45,068 nt of DNA from Cristatella mucedo (GCA_009760855.2 WPIO01000444.1:1-45068); one strand, 5' to 3'. Positions 12,129 to 25,949 are shown, numbered from the stretch's first letter. Notes: generated from the letters alone by a model not told the origin. Numbers and translations: made by a program.

Positions 12129-13354
12129 GCCATGGAAGGTAAAATCGTGGGAGCACGCTTTCGCACCAAACTCTTTTTGCACCTTTGCACTAAACCCAAA
12201 TCTACTTGGCCTGTCCGGCTGGGCCAGGCTCTGTGAGCCAGTTTTTTCCAAGCCACAACAGTCGAGCCTTATTACCAGTCACATTCTCAGTTTTGCCCTT
12301 ACCAAATGAATTCTTTGCATAACGTTTGACGGATGGCGATTGCAAAGTTCAAAGCCATTGCCTGTATGTCACTACTAACCTAGTATCCTAGCGAGGCGGT
12401 GTGTTTTAACGGTAGTGCGTTGTTACTTCCTTCATTTGACTATTTTCTGTCATATTGTATTATTAAACATGCTCGTCAAGCTCTCCCTTGATTGAGGTTC
12501 AACGGAGCAAGACTTCCAATAAGAAGGCGCCTCCTACACGTGGGCTAACGAAATACAGTAGTTACAGCCCAGTGGAAAGCTTGCCATACGTAGACAATGC
12601 CTTGGCAGGGCTATTTTTCGTCTCCTGTTGACGTAATTCTCGGAGTTCCATCGAAAGTTAGTTTTGCTTTTGTCAGAAATATAAGCGGCGCTTTAGCATT
12701 TTTTGATGTGGAGCCCACGATGGATCTGTTGCACTGCGGCCCTCTATTTATCCAGAACTGTGACGACAAGATTTCCTTGCTGTAGAGAGCCCTCTGAAGC
12801 ACCAGCAAGCTTAGCTGCTGTGGTCGGCTTTCGACAGAGTGTCAGCCGATGACGGCTGAGACAGAGCACGCCCTGGCATGCAGCGCCCCAAAGCCTCAGC
12901 TTCAAGGGACACTTTCAGGTCTGCAGAGGCGATTCAGGAGCTGAAAACTGCCCTGAGTCCTACTGAGGGTAACGGTGACAGATACGAACGCAAAAGAGTC
13001 GGGCTTGGAGCTGTTGGAGGCTATCAGTATTCAGACGTAGATAAGGCGGACTGTGTATTCAAACGTTCGCTATCGTACGAAGTTAAACATACCCTTCCTC
13101 TTTTCAATGTAGGCCTATGACGGGATTATCAGGGTCTTCCCTACCAATCAACTTGACTGGCCATTCGGGTTTTCACAACCTCGCCCTATAATCTCCCTTT
13201 TTGTCACAAGTCTGATTGGGGTTAGTAGATCGATGCCGAGAGAATGCATGGCCGAAAAAATGGCAATATCTTCGTTCCGCACTCTAAGTACTTAGGTAAG
13301 GAATGCAGGCGAAGCTGATTTGGACCGCGCTTGCAAGAATAGTTGCTCAACACA

Positions 13355-14107
13355 GCCATGGAAGTCAAGCAGGTGGAGCACACTTATCGTACCAAATTCG
13401 TTTTTGCACCTTTGCACCGAACCTAATTCCATTTGGCCTATAGGACTGGGCCAGGCTGTGTGAGCCAGTTTTCCAGGCCACAACATTCGAGCCGTTTCAA
13501 TCAGTCACATGCTTAGTTTGCCGGCGCAAAATGAATTCTTTGTATAACGTTTCACGGATGGCGATTGCATAGTTTAAATCCTTTGCCTGTATGTCACTAC
13601 TAACCCAGTATTCTTGCAAAGCGTTGTGTTTTAACGGGATTCGTTGCTACTTCCTTAGTTAAATATTTGTGTCATATTGTGTGATAAACCTCCTTGTCAA
13701 GGTGTCACTCGATTGAGGTTCAATGGAGCAAACCCTTACAATAATAAGGCGCTTCCCATACGTGGGCTTACAAAAATGCACTAGTTATGGCCTAGCCAAA
13801 AGCATCTTCTAACGTGTGCTGATGTATGTAGTAAAAAATGCCCTTCCTCTTTTTCATGTTGGCCCATACAATACGGTTATCAGATTTGTCCAAACCAAAT
13901 TAAGTTGAATGACCGCTTGTGTTTTCTCTACCAGGCCCCATATTCTCCCTTGTTGTCAACAGTCTGATTGGGGTTAGTAGATCGATGCCGAGAGAATGCA
14001 TTGGCGAAATAATGGCGACATCTTCGTTCCAGTCTCTAAGTATTCAGCGAAGGTGTTCTAGCTGAGCTAATTTGGACCTCGGTTTGCAAGAGTAGTTGCT
14101 CAATGCA
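13355..14107 (+). repeat. Short beta monomer (~753 bp deletion variant)
   Basis: The sequence runs normally to the cctagccaaaagc block and then joins directly to a block near the monomer end (cttctaacgtgtgctgatgt). About 440 bp are missing, including the cccacgatcgg and cgacagagtc blocks. The same junction occurs in three further copies, so the deletion happened once and was spread by amplification. Confidence 0.85.
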
Positions 14108-15298
14108 GCCATGGAAGTCAAGCAGGTGGAGCAGGCTTATCGTACCAAACTCCTATTTGTACCTTTGCTCTGAACCCAATTTTACTTGGCCTAAAGGAAT
14201 GGGCCGGGCTGTGTGAGCCAGGTTTTCAGGCCACAACAGTCTAGCCGTTTCAACCAGTCACATGCTTAGTTTGCTGGCACCGATTGAATTCTTTCTATGA
14301 CGTTTTCGCAGATGGCTATAGCTAAGTTCAAAGCCATTGGCTGTATGTAACTACTAACCCAGCATACTTGCGAGGCGGTGTGTTTTAACGGTAGTTGTTG
14401 CTACTTCCTCAGTTGAATATTTGTGTCATATTGTGTGATAATCCTCCTTGTCAAAGTGTCCCTCGATTGAGATTCAATGGAGCAAGCCCTTACAATAAAA
14501 TGCAGTAGTTACAGCCTAGCCGAAAGCGTCGGCTCGTCATAGGTAGACAGGCTTAGCAGTGCTATTTTTCGTCTTTTGCGAGTAATTCTCGGGGTTCTAT
14601 TGGAAAGTTAGTTTCGCATTGTCTGAAAGAAGCTTCTTGAGCATTCTGATGTTGAGCCCACGATCGGTCTGTAGCACTTCGGCCCTCCGCTTAGCCTAAA
14701 CTGTGACGAGAAGACTTCTTGTCAGTAGGTAGCCCTCTGAAGCAAAAGCGAGCTTAGCAGTTGGTGATCGGCTCTCGACAGAGTGACGCTGATGACGGCT
14801 AGACGGAACACGCTCTGGCATGCGAGCAGCCAACGCCTCTCCTAGGAGTGACACTTTCACGACTGCAGAAGTAATGTCAGGAGCTTAAATTGGGCCGGGT
14901 CTTAACGAGGGTAACAGTGACAGATACAAACGAAATAGAGTCGAGGTTAGAGCGGTCGGAGCCTCTCACTATTCAGACACAGCTGAGGCTGAGTGTGTAT
15001 TCAAACGCGCTTTATCGTACGTAGTTGAAGATGACCTTACTCTCTTTTATATTGGCGTATTGGATGGGGTTAGCGGATTCATCCCTAGCAATTAAGTCGA
15101 CCGACCGTTGCGGTTTTTACTACCAGGCCACATATTCTCCATTGTTGTCAACAGTCTGATTGGGGTTAGTAGATCGATGCCGAGAGAATGCATGGCCGAA
15201 AAAATGGCAATTTCTTCGTTCCGCACTCCAAGTACTTAGGTAAGGTATGCAGGCGAAGCTGATTGGGACCGTGCTTGCAAGAATAGTTGCTCAAGACA

Positions 15299-16060
15299 GC
15301 CATGGAAGTCAAGCAGGTCGAGCACACTTATCGTACCAAATTCGTTTTTGCACCTTTGCACCGATCCTAATTCCATTTGGCCTATACGACTGGGCCAGGC
15401 TGTGTGAGCCAGTTTTCCAGGCCACAACATTCGAGCCGTTTTAACCAGTCACATGCTTAGTTTACCGGCGCAAAATGAATTCTTTGTATAACGTTTCACG
15501 GATGGCGATTGCATAGTTTAAAGCCTTTGCCTGTATGTCACTACTAACCCAGTATTCTTGCAAAGCGTTGTGTTTTAACGGGATTCGTTGCTACTTCCTT
15601 AGTTGAATATTTGTGTCATATTGTGTGATAAACCTCCTTGTCAAGGTGTCACTCGATTGAGGCTCAATGGAGCAAGCCCTTACAATATTAAGGCGCCTCC
15701 CATACGTGGGCTTACAAAAATGCACTAGTTATGGCCTAGCCAAAAGCATCTTCTAACGTGTGCTGATGTATGTAGTAAAAAATGCCCTTCCTCTTTTTCA
15801 TGTTGGCCCATACAATACGGTTATCAGATTCGTCCAAACCAATTAAGTTGAATGACTGTTTGTGTTTCCTCTACCAGGCCCCATATTCTCCCTTGTTGTC
15901 AACAGTCTGATTGGGTCTGATTGGGGTTAGTAGATCGATGCCGAGAGAATGCATTGGCGAAATAATGGCGACATCTTCGTTCCAGTCTCTAAGTATTCAG
16001 CGAAGGTGTTCTAGCTGAGCTAATTTGGACCTCGGTTTGCAAGAGTAGTTGCTCAATGCA
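15299..16060 (+). repeat. Short beta monomer, second copy (~762 bp)
   Basis: This has the same deletion junction as the copy at 13355. It carries an extra 9 bp tandem duplication (gtctgattg twice) near 15907, which accounts for its slightly greater length and distinguishes it from the equivalent monomer at 21593. Confidence 0.8.
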
Positions 16061-19000
16061 GCCATGGAATTCAAGCAGGTGGAGCAGGCTTATCGTACCA
16101 AACTCCTATTTGTACCTTTGCTCTGAACCCAATTTTACTTGGCCTAAAGGAATGGGCCGGGCTGTGTGAGCCAGGTTTTCAGGCCACAACAGTCTAGCCG
16201 TTTCAACCAGTCACATGCTTAGTTTGCTGGCGCCGATTGAATTCTTTCTATGACGTTTCGCAGATGGCTATAGCTAAGTTCAAAGCCATTGCCTGTATGT
16301 AACTACTAACCCAGCATACTTGCGAGGCGGTGTTTTAACGGTAGTTGTTGCTACTTCCTCAGTTGAATATTTGTGTCATATTGTGTGATAATCCTCCTTG
16401 TCAAAGTGTCCCTCGATTGAGATTCAATGGAGCAAGCCCTTACAATAAAATGCAGTAGTTACAGCCTAGCCAAAAGCGTCGGCTCGTCATAGGTAGACAG
16501 GCTTAGCAGTGCTATTTTTCGTCTTTTGCGGAGTAATTCTCGGGGTTCTATTGGAAAGTTAGTTTTGCATTGTCTGAAATAAGCTTCTTGAGCATTCTGA
16601 TGTTGAGCCCACGATCGGTCTGTAGCACTTCGGCCCTCCGCTTAGCCTAAACTGTGACGAGAAGACTTCTTGTCAGTAGGTAGCCCTCTGAAGCACCAGC
16701 GACCTTAGCAGTTGGTTATCGGCTCTCGACAGTGTCACGCTGATGACGGCTAGACGGAACACGCTCTGGCATGCGAGCAGCCAACGCCTCTCCTAGGAGT
16801 GACACTTTCACGACTGCAGAAGTAATGTCAGGAGCTTAAATTGGGCCGGGTCTTAACGAGGGTAACAGTGATAGATACAAACGAAATAGAGTCGAGGTTA
16901 TAGCGGTCGGAGCCTCTCAGTATTCAGACAGAGCTGAGGCTAAGTGTGTATTCAAACGCGCTTTATCGTACGTAGTTGAAGATGACCTTACTCTCTTTCA
17001 TGTTGGCGTATTGGATGGGGTTAGCAGATTCATCCCTAGCAATTAAGTCGACCGACCGTTGCGGCTTTTACTACCTGGCCACATATTCTCCCTTGTTGTC
17101 AACAGTCTAATTGGGGTTAGTAGATCGATGCCGAGAGAATGCATTCGCGAAATAATGGCGACGTCTTCGTTCCAGTCTCTAAGTATTTAGGGAAGGTGTT
17201 CTAGCTGAGCTAATTTGGACCTCCGTTTGCAAGAGTAGTTGCTCAATGCAGCCATGGAAGTCAAGCAGGTGGAGCAGGCTTATCGTACCAAACTCCTATT
17301 TGTACCTTTGCTCTGAACCCAATTTTACTTGGCCTAAAGGAATGGGCCGGGCTGTGTGAGCCAGGTTTTCAGGCCACAACAGTTTAGCCGTTTCAACCAG
17401 TCACATGCTTAGTTTGCTGGCACCGATTGAATTCTTTCTATGACGTTTCGCAGATGGCTATAGCTAAGTTCAAAGCCATTGGCTGTATGTAACTACTAAC
17501 CCAGCATACTTGCGAGGCGGTGTGTTTTAACGGTAGTTGTTGCTACTTCCTCAGTTGAATATTTGTGTCATATTGTGTGATAATCCTCCTTGTCAAAGTG
17601 TCCCTCGATTGAGATTCAATGGAGCAAGCCCTTACAATAAAATGCAGTAGTTACAGCCTAGCCGAAAGCGTCGGCTCGTCATAGGTAGACAGGCTTAGCA
17701 GTGCTATTTTTCGTCTTTTGCGAGTAATTCTCGGGGTTCTATTGGAAAGTTAGTTTCGCATTGTCTGAAAGAAGCTTCTTGAGCATTCTGATGTTGAGCC
17801 CACGATCGGTCTGTAGCACTTCGGCCCTCCGCTTAGCCTAAACTGTGACGAGAAGACTTCTTGTCAGTAGGTAGCCCTCTGAAGCAAAAGCGAGCTTAGC
17901 AGTTGGTGATCGGCTCTCGACAGAGTGACGCTGATGACGGCTAGACGGAACACGCTCTGGCATGCGAGCAGCCACATCCTCACCTATGAGTGACACTTTC
18001 AGGACTGCAGTAGCGATGTCAGGAGCTTAAAAGAGCCCCGATTCTTAACGAGGGTAACGGTGACAGATACAAACGAAATAGAGTCGAGCTAAGAGCGGTT
18101 GGAGCCTATCAGTGTTCAGACCGAGCAGAGGCGGAGTGTGTATTCTAACGATCGATGTCGTACGTAGTTAAAGATGCCCTGCCTCTCTTTTATGTTGGCC
18201 TATTGGATGGGGTTTTAAGATTCGTCCCTACCGATTAGGTTGACTGACCGTTCGGGTGTTTACTACCAGACCCCATATTCTCCCTTGTTGTCAACAGTCG
18301 GATTGGTGTTAGTACATCGATACCGAGAGAATGTACGGAAACAAATTGACGACACCTTCGTTCCAGTTTCCTAAGTATTGAGACGAGGTTTTCCCGCACA
18401 GGTGATTTCGACCTTGCTTGCAAGACTCGTTGCTCAAGGCAGCCATGGAAGGTAAAATCGTGGAGCACGCTTGTCGCACCAAACTCTTTTTTGCACCTTT
18501 GCACTAAACCCAAATCTACTTGGCCTGTCGGGCTGGGCCAGGCTCTGTGAGCCAGTTTTCCAAGCCACAACAGTCGAGCCTTATTACCAGTCACATTCTC
18601 AGTTTGCCCTTACCAAATGAATTCTTTGCATAACGTTTGACGGATGGCGATTGCAAAGTTCAAAGCCATTGCCTGTATGTCACTACTAACCTAGTATCCT
18701 AGCGAGGCGGTGTGTTTTAACGGTAGTCGTTGTTACTTCCTCATTTGACTATTTCTGTCATATTGTATTATTAACATGCTCGTCAAGCTCTCCCTTGATT
18801 GAGGTTCAACGGAGCAAGACCTTCCAATAAGAAGGCGCCTCCTACACGTGGGCTAACGAAATACAGTAGTTACAGCCCAGTGGAAAGCTTGCCATACGTA
18901 GACATGCCTTGCAGGGCTATTTTCGTCTCCTGTGACGTAATTCTCGGAGTTCCATCGAAAAGTTAGTTTTGCTTTGTCAGAAATAAGCGGCTTTAGCATT

Positions 19001-19510
19001 TTGATGTGGAGCCCACGATGGATCTGTTGCACTGCGGCCCTCTATTTATCCAGAACTGTGACGACAAGATTTCCTTGCTGTAGAGAGCCCTCTGAAGCAC
19101 CAGCAAGCTTAGCTGCTGCTGGTCGGCTTTCGACAGAGTCAAGCCGATGACGGCGAGACAGAGCACGCCCTGGCATGCAGCGCCCAAAGCCTCAGCTTCA
19201 AGGGACACTTTCAGGTCTGCAGAGGCGATTTCAGGAGCTGAAAACTGCCCTGAGTCCTACTGAGGGTAACGGTGACAGATACGAACGCAAAAGAGTCGGG
19301 CTTGGAGCTGTTGGAGGCTATCAGTATTCAGACGTAGATAAGGCGGACTGTGTATTCAAACGTTCGCTATCGTACGAAGTTAAACATACCCTTCCTCTTT
19401 TCAATGTAGGCCTATGACGGGATTATCAGGGTCTTCCCTACCAATCAACTTGACTGGCCATTCGGGTTTTCACAACCTCGCCCTATAATCTCCCTTTTTG
19501 TCACAAGTCT

Positions 19511-19544
19511 GATTGGGGTTAGTAGATCGATGCCGAGAGAATGC
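19511..19544 (+). other. Most conserved block of the monomer (representative copy)
   Basis: The block gattggggttagtagatcga followed by tgccgagagaatg ends nearly every monomer. It survives even in the most degenerate copies, near 36933-36963 and 37865-37888, where most other landmarks have been lost. Other copies lie near 3811, 8844, 13217, 24608 and 34092. No known protein site is recognised in it. Conservation beyond the neighbouring sequence would fit a bound site or a preferred recombination point, but this is inference from reading and not from a computed profile. Confidence 0.45.
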
Positions 19545-19651
19545 ATGGCCGAAAAAATGGCAATATCTTCGTTCCGCACTCTAAGTACTTAGGTAAGGTA
19601 TGCAGGCGAAGCTGATTTGGACCGCGCTTGCAAGAATAGTTGCTCAACACA

Positions 19652-20404
19652 GCCATGGAAGTCAAGCAGGTGGAGCACACTTATCGTACCAAATTCGTTT
19701 TTGCACCTTTGCACCGAACCTAATTCCATTTGGCCTATAGGACTGGGCCAGGCTGTGTGAGCCAGTTTTCCAGGCCACAACATTCGAGCCGTTTCAATCA
19801 GTCACATGCTTAGTTTGCCGGCGCAAAATGAATTCTTTGTATAACGTTTCACGGATGGCGATTGCATAGTTTAAATCCTTTGCCTGTATGTCACTACTAA
19901 CCCAGTATTCTTGCAAAGCGTTGTGTTTTAACGGGATTCGTTGCTACTTCCTTAGTTAAATATTTGTGTCATATTGTGTGATAAACCTCCTTGTCAAGGT
20001 GTCACTCGATTGAGGTTCATTGGAGCAAGCCCTTACAATAATAAGGCGCTTCCCATACGTGGGCTTACAAAAATGCACTAGTTATGGCCTAGCCAAAAGC
20101 ATCTTCTAACGTGTGCTGATGTATGTAGTAAAAAATGCCCTTCCTCTTTTTCATGTTGGCCCATACAATACGGTTATCAGATTTGTCCAAACCAAATTAA
20201 GTTGAATGACCGCTTGTGTTTTCTCTACCAGGCCCCATATTCTCCCTTGTTGTCAACAGTCTGATTGGGGTTAGTAGATCGATGCCGAGAGAATGCATTG
20301 GCGAAATAATGGCGACATCTTCGTTCCAGTCTCTAAGTATTCAGCGAAGGTGTTCTAGCTGAGCTAATTTGGACCTCGGTTTGCAAGAGTAGTTGCTCAA
20401 TGCA
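19652..20404 (+). repeat. Short beta monomer, third copy (753 bp)
   Basis: This is nearly identical to the copy at 13355, including the deletion junction and the accaaattaagttgaatgac variant. It supports 13.35-16.0 kb and 19.65-22.3 kb as copies of one recently duplicated beta-gamma-beta-gamma block. Confidence 0.85.
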
Positions 20405-21592
20405 GCCATGGAAGTCAAGCAGGTGGAGCAGGCTTATCGTACCAAACTCCTATTTGTACCTTTGCTCTGAACCCAATTTTACTTGGCCTAAAGGAATGGG
20501 CCGGGCTGTGTGAGCCAGGTTTTCAGGCCACAACAGTCTAGCCGTTTCAACCAGTCACATGCTTAGTTTGCTGGCACCGATTGAATTCTTTCTATGACGT
20601 TTCGCAGATGGCTATAGCTAAGTTCAAAGCCATTGCCTGTATGTAACTACTAACCCAGCATACTTGCGAGGCGGTGTTTTAACGGTAGTTGTTGCTACTT
20701 CCTCAGTTGAATATTTGTGTCATATTGTGTGATAATCCTCCTTGTCAAAGTGTCCCTCGATTGAGATTCAACGGAGCAAGCCCTTACAATAAAATGCAGT
20801 AGTTACAGCCTAGCCGAAAGCGTCGGCTCGTCATAGGTAGACAGGCTTAGCAGTGCTATTTTTCGTCTTTTGCGAGTAATTCTCGGGGTTCTATTGGAAA
20901 GTTAGTTTCGCATTGTCTGAAAGAAGCTTCTTGAGCATTCTGATGTTGAGCCCACGATCGGTCTGTAGCACTTCGGCCCTCCGCTTAGCCTAAACTGTGA
21001 CGAGAAGACTTCTTGTCAGTAGGTAGCCCTCTGAAGCACCAGCGAGCTTGGCAGTTGGTGATCGGCTCTCGACAGAGTGACGCTGATGACGGCTAGACGG
21101 AACACGCTCTGGCATGCGAGCAGCCAACGCCTCTCCTAGGAGTGACACTTTCACGACTGCACAAGTAATGTCAGGAGCTTAAATTGGGCCGGGTCTTAAC
21201 GAGGGTAACAGTGACAGATACAAACGAAATAGAGTCGAGGTTAGAGCGGTCGGAGCCTCTCACTATTCAGACACAGCTGAGGCTGAGTGTGTATTCAAAC
21301 GCGCTTTATCGTACGTAGTTGAAGATGACCTTACTCTCTTTTATATTGGCGTATTGGATGGGGTTAGCGGATTCATCCCTAGCAATTAAGTCGACCGACC
21401 GTTGCGGTTTTTACTACCAGGCCACATATTCTCCATTGTTGTCAACAGTCTGATTGGGGTTAGTAGATCGATGCCGAGAGAATGCATGGCCGAAAAAATG
21501 GCAATTTCTTCGTTCCGCACTCCAAGTACTTAGGTAAGGTATGCAGGCGAAGCTGATTGGGACCGTGCTTGCAAGAATAGTTGCTCAAGACA

Positions 21593-22344
21593 GCCATGGA
21601 AGTCAAGCAGGTCGAGCACACTTATCGTACCAAATTCGTTTTTGCACCTTTGCACCGATCCTAATTCCATTTGGCCTATAGGACTGGGCCAGGCTGTGTG
21701 AGCCAGTTTTCCAGGCCACAACATTCGAGCCGTTTCAATCAGTCACATGCTTAGTTTGCCGGCGCAAAATGAATTCTTTGTATAACGTTTCACGGATGGC
21801 GATTGCATAGTTTAAAGCCTTTGCCTGTATGTCACTACTAACCCAGTATTCTTGCAAAGCGTTGTGTTTTAACGGGATTCGTTGCTACTTCCTTAGTTGA
21901 ATATTTGTGTCATATTGTGTGATAAACCTCCTTGTCAAGGTGTCACTCGATTGAGGCTCAATGGAGCAAGCCCTTACAATATTAAGGCGCCTCCCATACG
22001 TGGGCTTACAAAAATGCACTAGTTATGGCCTAGCCAAAAGCATCTTCTAACGTGTGCTGATGTATGTAGTAAAAAATGCCCTTCCTCTTTTTCATGTTGG
22101 CCCATACAATACGGTTATCAGATTCGTCCAAACCAATTAAGTTGAATGACTGTTTGTGTTTTCTCTACCAGGCCCCATATTCTCCCTTGTTGTCAACAGT
22201 CTGATTGGGGTTAGTAGATCGATGCCGAGAGAATGCATTGGCGAAATAATGGCGACATCTCCGTTCCAGTCTCTAAGTATTCAGCGAAGGTGTTCTAGCT
22301 GAGCTAGTTTGGACCTCGGTTTGCAAGAGTAGTTGCTCAATGCA
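21593..22344 (+). repeat. Short beta monomer, fourth copy (752 bp)
   Basis: It has the same deletion junction and closely matches the copy at 15299 (both start from the gattgggaccgtgcttgc variant) but lacks its 9 bp duplication. It pairs with the gamma-like monomer at 22345 as in unit 1. Confidence 0.85.
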
Positions 22345-25300
22345 GCCATGGAATTTAAGCAGGTGGAGCAGGCTTATCGTACCAAACTCCTATTTGTACC
22401 TTTGCTCTGAACCCAATTTTACTTGGCCTAAAGGAATGGGCGGGGCTGTGTGAGCCAGTTTTCCAGGCCACAACAGTCTAGCCGTTTCAACCAGTCACAT
22501 GCTTAGTTTGCTGGCGCCAATTGAATTCTTTCTATGACGTTTCGCAGATGGCTATAGCTAAGTTCAAAGCCATTGCCTGTATGTAAATACTAACCCAGCA
22601 TACTTGCGAGGCGGTGTGTTTTAACGGTAGTTGTTGCTACTTCCTCAGTTGAATATTTGTGTCATATTGTGTGATAATCCTCCTTGTCAAAGTGTCCCTC
22701 GATTGAGATTCAATGGAGCAAGCCCTTGCAATAAAATGCAGTAGTTACAGCCTAGCCAAAAGCGTCGGCTCGTCATAGGTAGACAAGCTCAGCAGTGCTA
22801 TTTTTCGTCTTATGCGGAGTAATTCTCAGGGTTCAAGGGAAAAGTTAGTTTTGCATTGTCTGAAGTAAGCTTCTTGAGCATTCTGATATTGAGCCCACGA
22901 TCGGTCTGTAGCACTTCGGCCCTCCGCTTAGCCAGAACTGTGACGAGAAGACTTCTTGGCAGTTGATAGCCCTCTGAAGCACCAGCGAGCTTAGCAGTTG
23001 GTGATCGGCTCTTGACAGAGTCTCGCCGATGACTGCTAGATGAAATACGCTCTGGCACTCAGCAGCCACATCCTCACCTATGAGTGACACTTTCAGGACT
23101 GCAGTAGCGATGTCAGGAGCTTAAAAGAGCCCCGATTCTTAACGAGGGTAACGGTGACAGATACAAACGAAATAGAGTCGAGCTAAGAGCGGTTGGAGCC
23201 TATCAGTGTTCAGACCGAGCAGAGGCGGAGTGTGTATTCTAACGATCGATGTCGTACGTAGTTAAAGATGCCCTGCCTCTCTTTTATGTTGGCCTATTGG
23301 ATGGGGTTTTAAGATTCGTCCCTACCGATTAGGTTGACTGACCGTTCGGGTGTTTACTACCAGACCCCATATTCTCCCTTGTTGTCAACAGTCGGATTGG
23401 TGTTAGTACATCGATACCGAGAGAATGTACGGAAACAAATTGACGACACCTTCGTTCCAGTTTCCTAAGTATTGAGACGAGCTTTTCCCGCACAGGTGAT
23501 TTCGACCTTGCTTGCAAGACTCGTTGCTCAAGGCAGCCATGGAAGGTAAAATCGTGGAGCACGCTTGTCGCACCAAACTCTTTTTCTCACCTTTGCACTA
23601 AACCCAAATCTACTTGGCCTGTCGGGCTGGGCCAGGCTCTGTGAGCCAGTTTTCCAAGCCACAACAGTCGAGCCTTATTACCAGTCACATTCTCAGTTTG
23701 CCCTTACCAAATGAATTCTTTGCATAACGTTTGACGGATGGCGATTGCAAAGTTCAAAGCCATTGCCTGTATGTCACTACTAACCTAGTATCCTAGCGAG
23801 GCGGTGTGTTTTAACGGTAGTCGTTGTTACTTCCTCATTTGACTATTTCTGTCATATTGTATTATTAACATGCTCGTCAAGCTCTCCCTTGATTGAGGTT
23901 CAACGGAGCAAGACCTTCCAATAAGAAGGCGCCTCCTACACGTGGGCTAACGAAATACAGTAGTTACAGCCCAGTGGAAAGCTTGCCATAAGTAGACATG
24001 CCTTGCAGGGCTATTTTTCGTCTCCTGTGACGTAATTCTCGGAGTTCCATCGAAAAGTTAGTTTTGCTTTGTCAGAAATAAGCGGCTTTAGCATTTTGAT
24101 GTGGAGCCCACGATGGATCTGTTGCACTGCGGCCCTCTATTTATCCAGAACTGTGACGACAAGATTTCCTTGCTGTAGAGAGCCCTCTGAAGCACCAGCA
24201 AGCTTAGCTGCTGCTGGTCGGCTTTCGACAGAGTCAAGCCGATGACGGCGAGACAGAGCACGCCCTGGCATGCAGCGCCCAAAGCCTCAGCTTCAAGGGA
24301 CACTTTCAGGTCTGCAGAGGCGATTTCAGGAGCTGAAAACTGCCCTGAGTCCTACTGAGGGTAACGGTGACAGATACGAACGCAAAAGAGTCGGGCTTGG
24401 AGCTGTTGGAGGCTATCAGTATTCAGACGTAGATAAGGCGGACTGTGTATTCAAACGTTCGCTGTCGTACGAAGTTAAACATACCCTTCCTCTTTTCAAT
24501 GTAGGCCTATGACGGGATTATCAGGGTCTTCCCTACCAATCAACTTGACTGGCCATTCGGGTTTTCACAACCTCGCCCTATAATCTCCCCTTTTTGTCAC
24601 AAGTCTGATTGGGGTTAGTAGATCGATGCCGAGAGAATGCATTGGCGAAAAAATGGCGACATCTTCGTTCCAGTCTCTAAGTATTCAGGTAAGGTATTCT
24701 AGGCGAAGCTGATTTGGACCGCGCTTTGCAAGAATAGTTGCTCAACACAGCCATGGAAGTCAAGCAGGTGGAGCACACTTTATCGTACCAAACTCCTTTT
24801 TTGCACCTTTGCTCCGAACCCAATTCCACTTGGCCTATAGGACTGGGCCAGGCTGTGTGAGCCAGTTTTCCAGGCCACAACATTCGAGCCGTTTCAATCA
24901 GTCACATGCTTAGTTTGCCGGCGCCAAATGAATTCTTTCTATGACGTTTTCACGGATGGCGATTGCATAGTTCAAATCCATTGCCTGTATGTAACTACTA
25001 ACCCAGTATACTTGCAAAGCGTTGTGTTTTAACGGTATTCGTTGCTACTTCCTCAGTTAAATATTTGTGTCATATTGTGTGATAATCCTCCTTGTCAAGG
25101 TGTCCCTCGATTGAGGTTCAATGGAGCAAGCCCTTATAAATAATGCAGTAGTTACAGCCTAGCCAAAAGCGTGGGCTTACAAATAGGTAGACAGGCTTAG
25201 CAGTGCTATTTTTCGTCTTTTGCGGAGTAATTCTCGGGGTTCCATTGGCAAGTTAGTTTTGCATCGTCTGAAATAAGCTTCTTGAGCATTCTGATGTTGT

Positions 25301-25949
25301 GCCCACGATCGGTCTGTAGCACTTCGCCCTTCGCTTAGCCTAAACTGTGACGAGAAGACTTCTTGGCAGTAGATAGCCCTCTGAAGCACCAGCGACCTTA
25401 GCAGTTGTGTGATCGGCTCTCGACAGAGTCACACTGATGATGGCTAGACGGAACACGCTCTGGCATGCGAGCGGCCAATGCCTCTCTTAGGAGTGACACG
25501 TTTCAGGACTGCAGAAGTAATGTCAGGAGCTTAAATTGGGCCGGGTCTTAACGAGGGTAACGGTGACAGATACAAACGAAATAGAGTCGAGGTTAGAGCG
25601 GTCGGAGCCTCTCAGTATTCAGACAGAGCTGAGGCTGAGTGTGTATTCAAAGGGCGCTATATCGTACGTAGTTAAAAATGACCTTACTCTCTTTTATGTT
25701 TGGCGTATTGGATGAGGTTAGCAGATTTCATCCCTACCAATTAAGTCGACCGACCGTTGCGGTTTTTTACAACCTGGCCACATATTCTCCCTTGTTGTCA
25801 ACAGTCTGATTGGGGTTAGTAGATCGATGCCGAGAGAATGCATTGGCGAAATAATGGCGACGTCTTCGTTCCAGTCTCTAAGTATTTAGGGAAGGTTTTC
25901 TGGCTGAGCTAATTTAGACCTCGGTTTGCAAGAGAAGTGGCTCAATGCA

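Larger units (their letters stand above)
12129..18441 (+). repeat. Higher-order repeat unit 1 (6.31 kb)
   Basis: This unit has six monomers: alpha (12129, 1226 bp, with the tag gccatggaaggtaaaatcg), a short beta (13355, 753 bp), gamma (14108, 1191 bp), a second short beta (15299, 762 bp), and two gamma-type copies (16061 and 17251, about 1190 bp each). The alpha tag recurs at 18442, 23536 and 29484 and defines the HOR. Compared with unit 2, this unit has one extra gamma monomer. Beta and gamma copies are nearly identical to their counterparts in unit 2. Confidence 0.85.
18442..23535 (+). repeat. Higher-order repeat unit 2 (5.09 kb)
   Basis: The order is alpha (18442), short beta (19652), gamma (20405), short beta (21593) and gamma-like (22345). 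The alpha monomer is almost base-identical to those at 23536 and 29484: the same chance open frames of 71 and 80 codons recur unchanged in all three. The last monomer changes type in its second half, with cagcagccacatcctcacc leading into the next alpha. The same change occurs near 17968 and 27801. Confidence 0.85.

Noticed and set aside
19175-19417. 80-codon open frame repeated identically at 24270 and 30218
   Set aside because: The identity follows from near-identical alpha monomers; more diverged monomers break the frame, so repetition is not evidence of coding.
19511-19544. gatcgatgcc as a possible Pol III box B in each monomer
   Set aside because: No box A occurs at tRNA-like spacing upstream; the nearest partial match is over 100 bp away with a mismatch.
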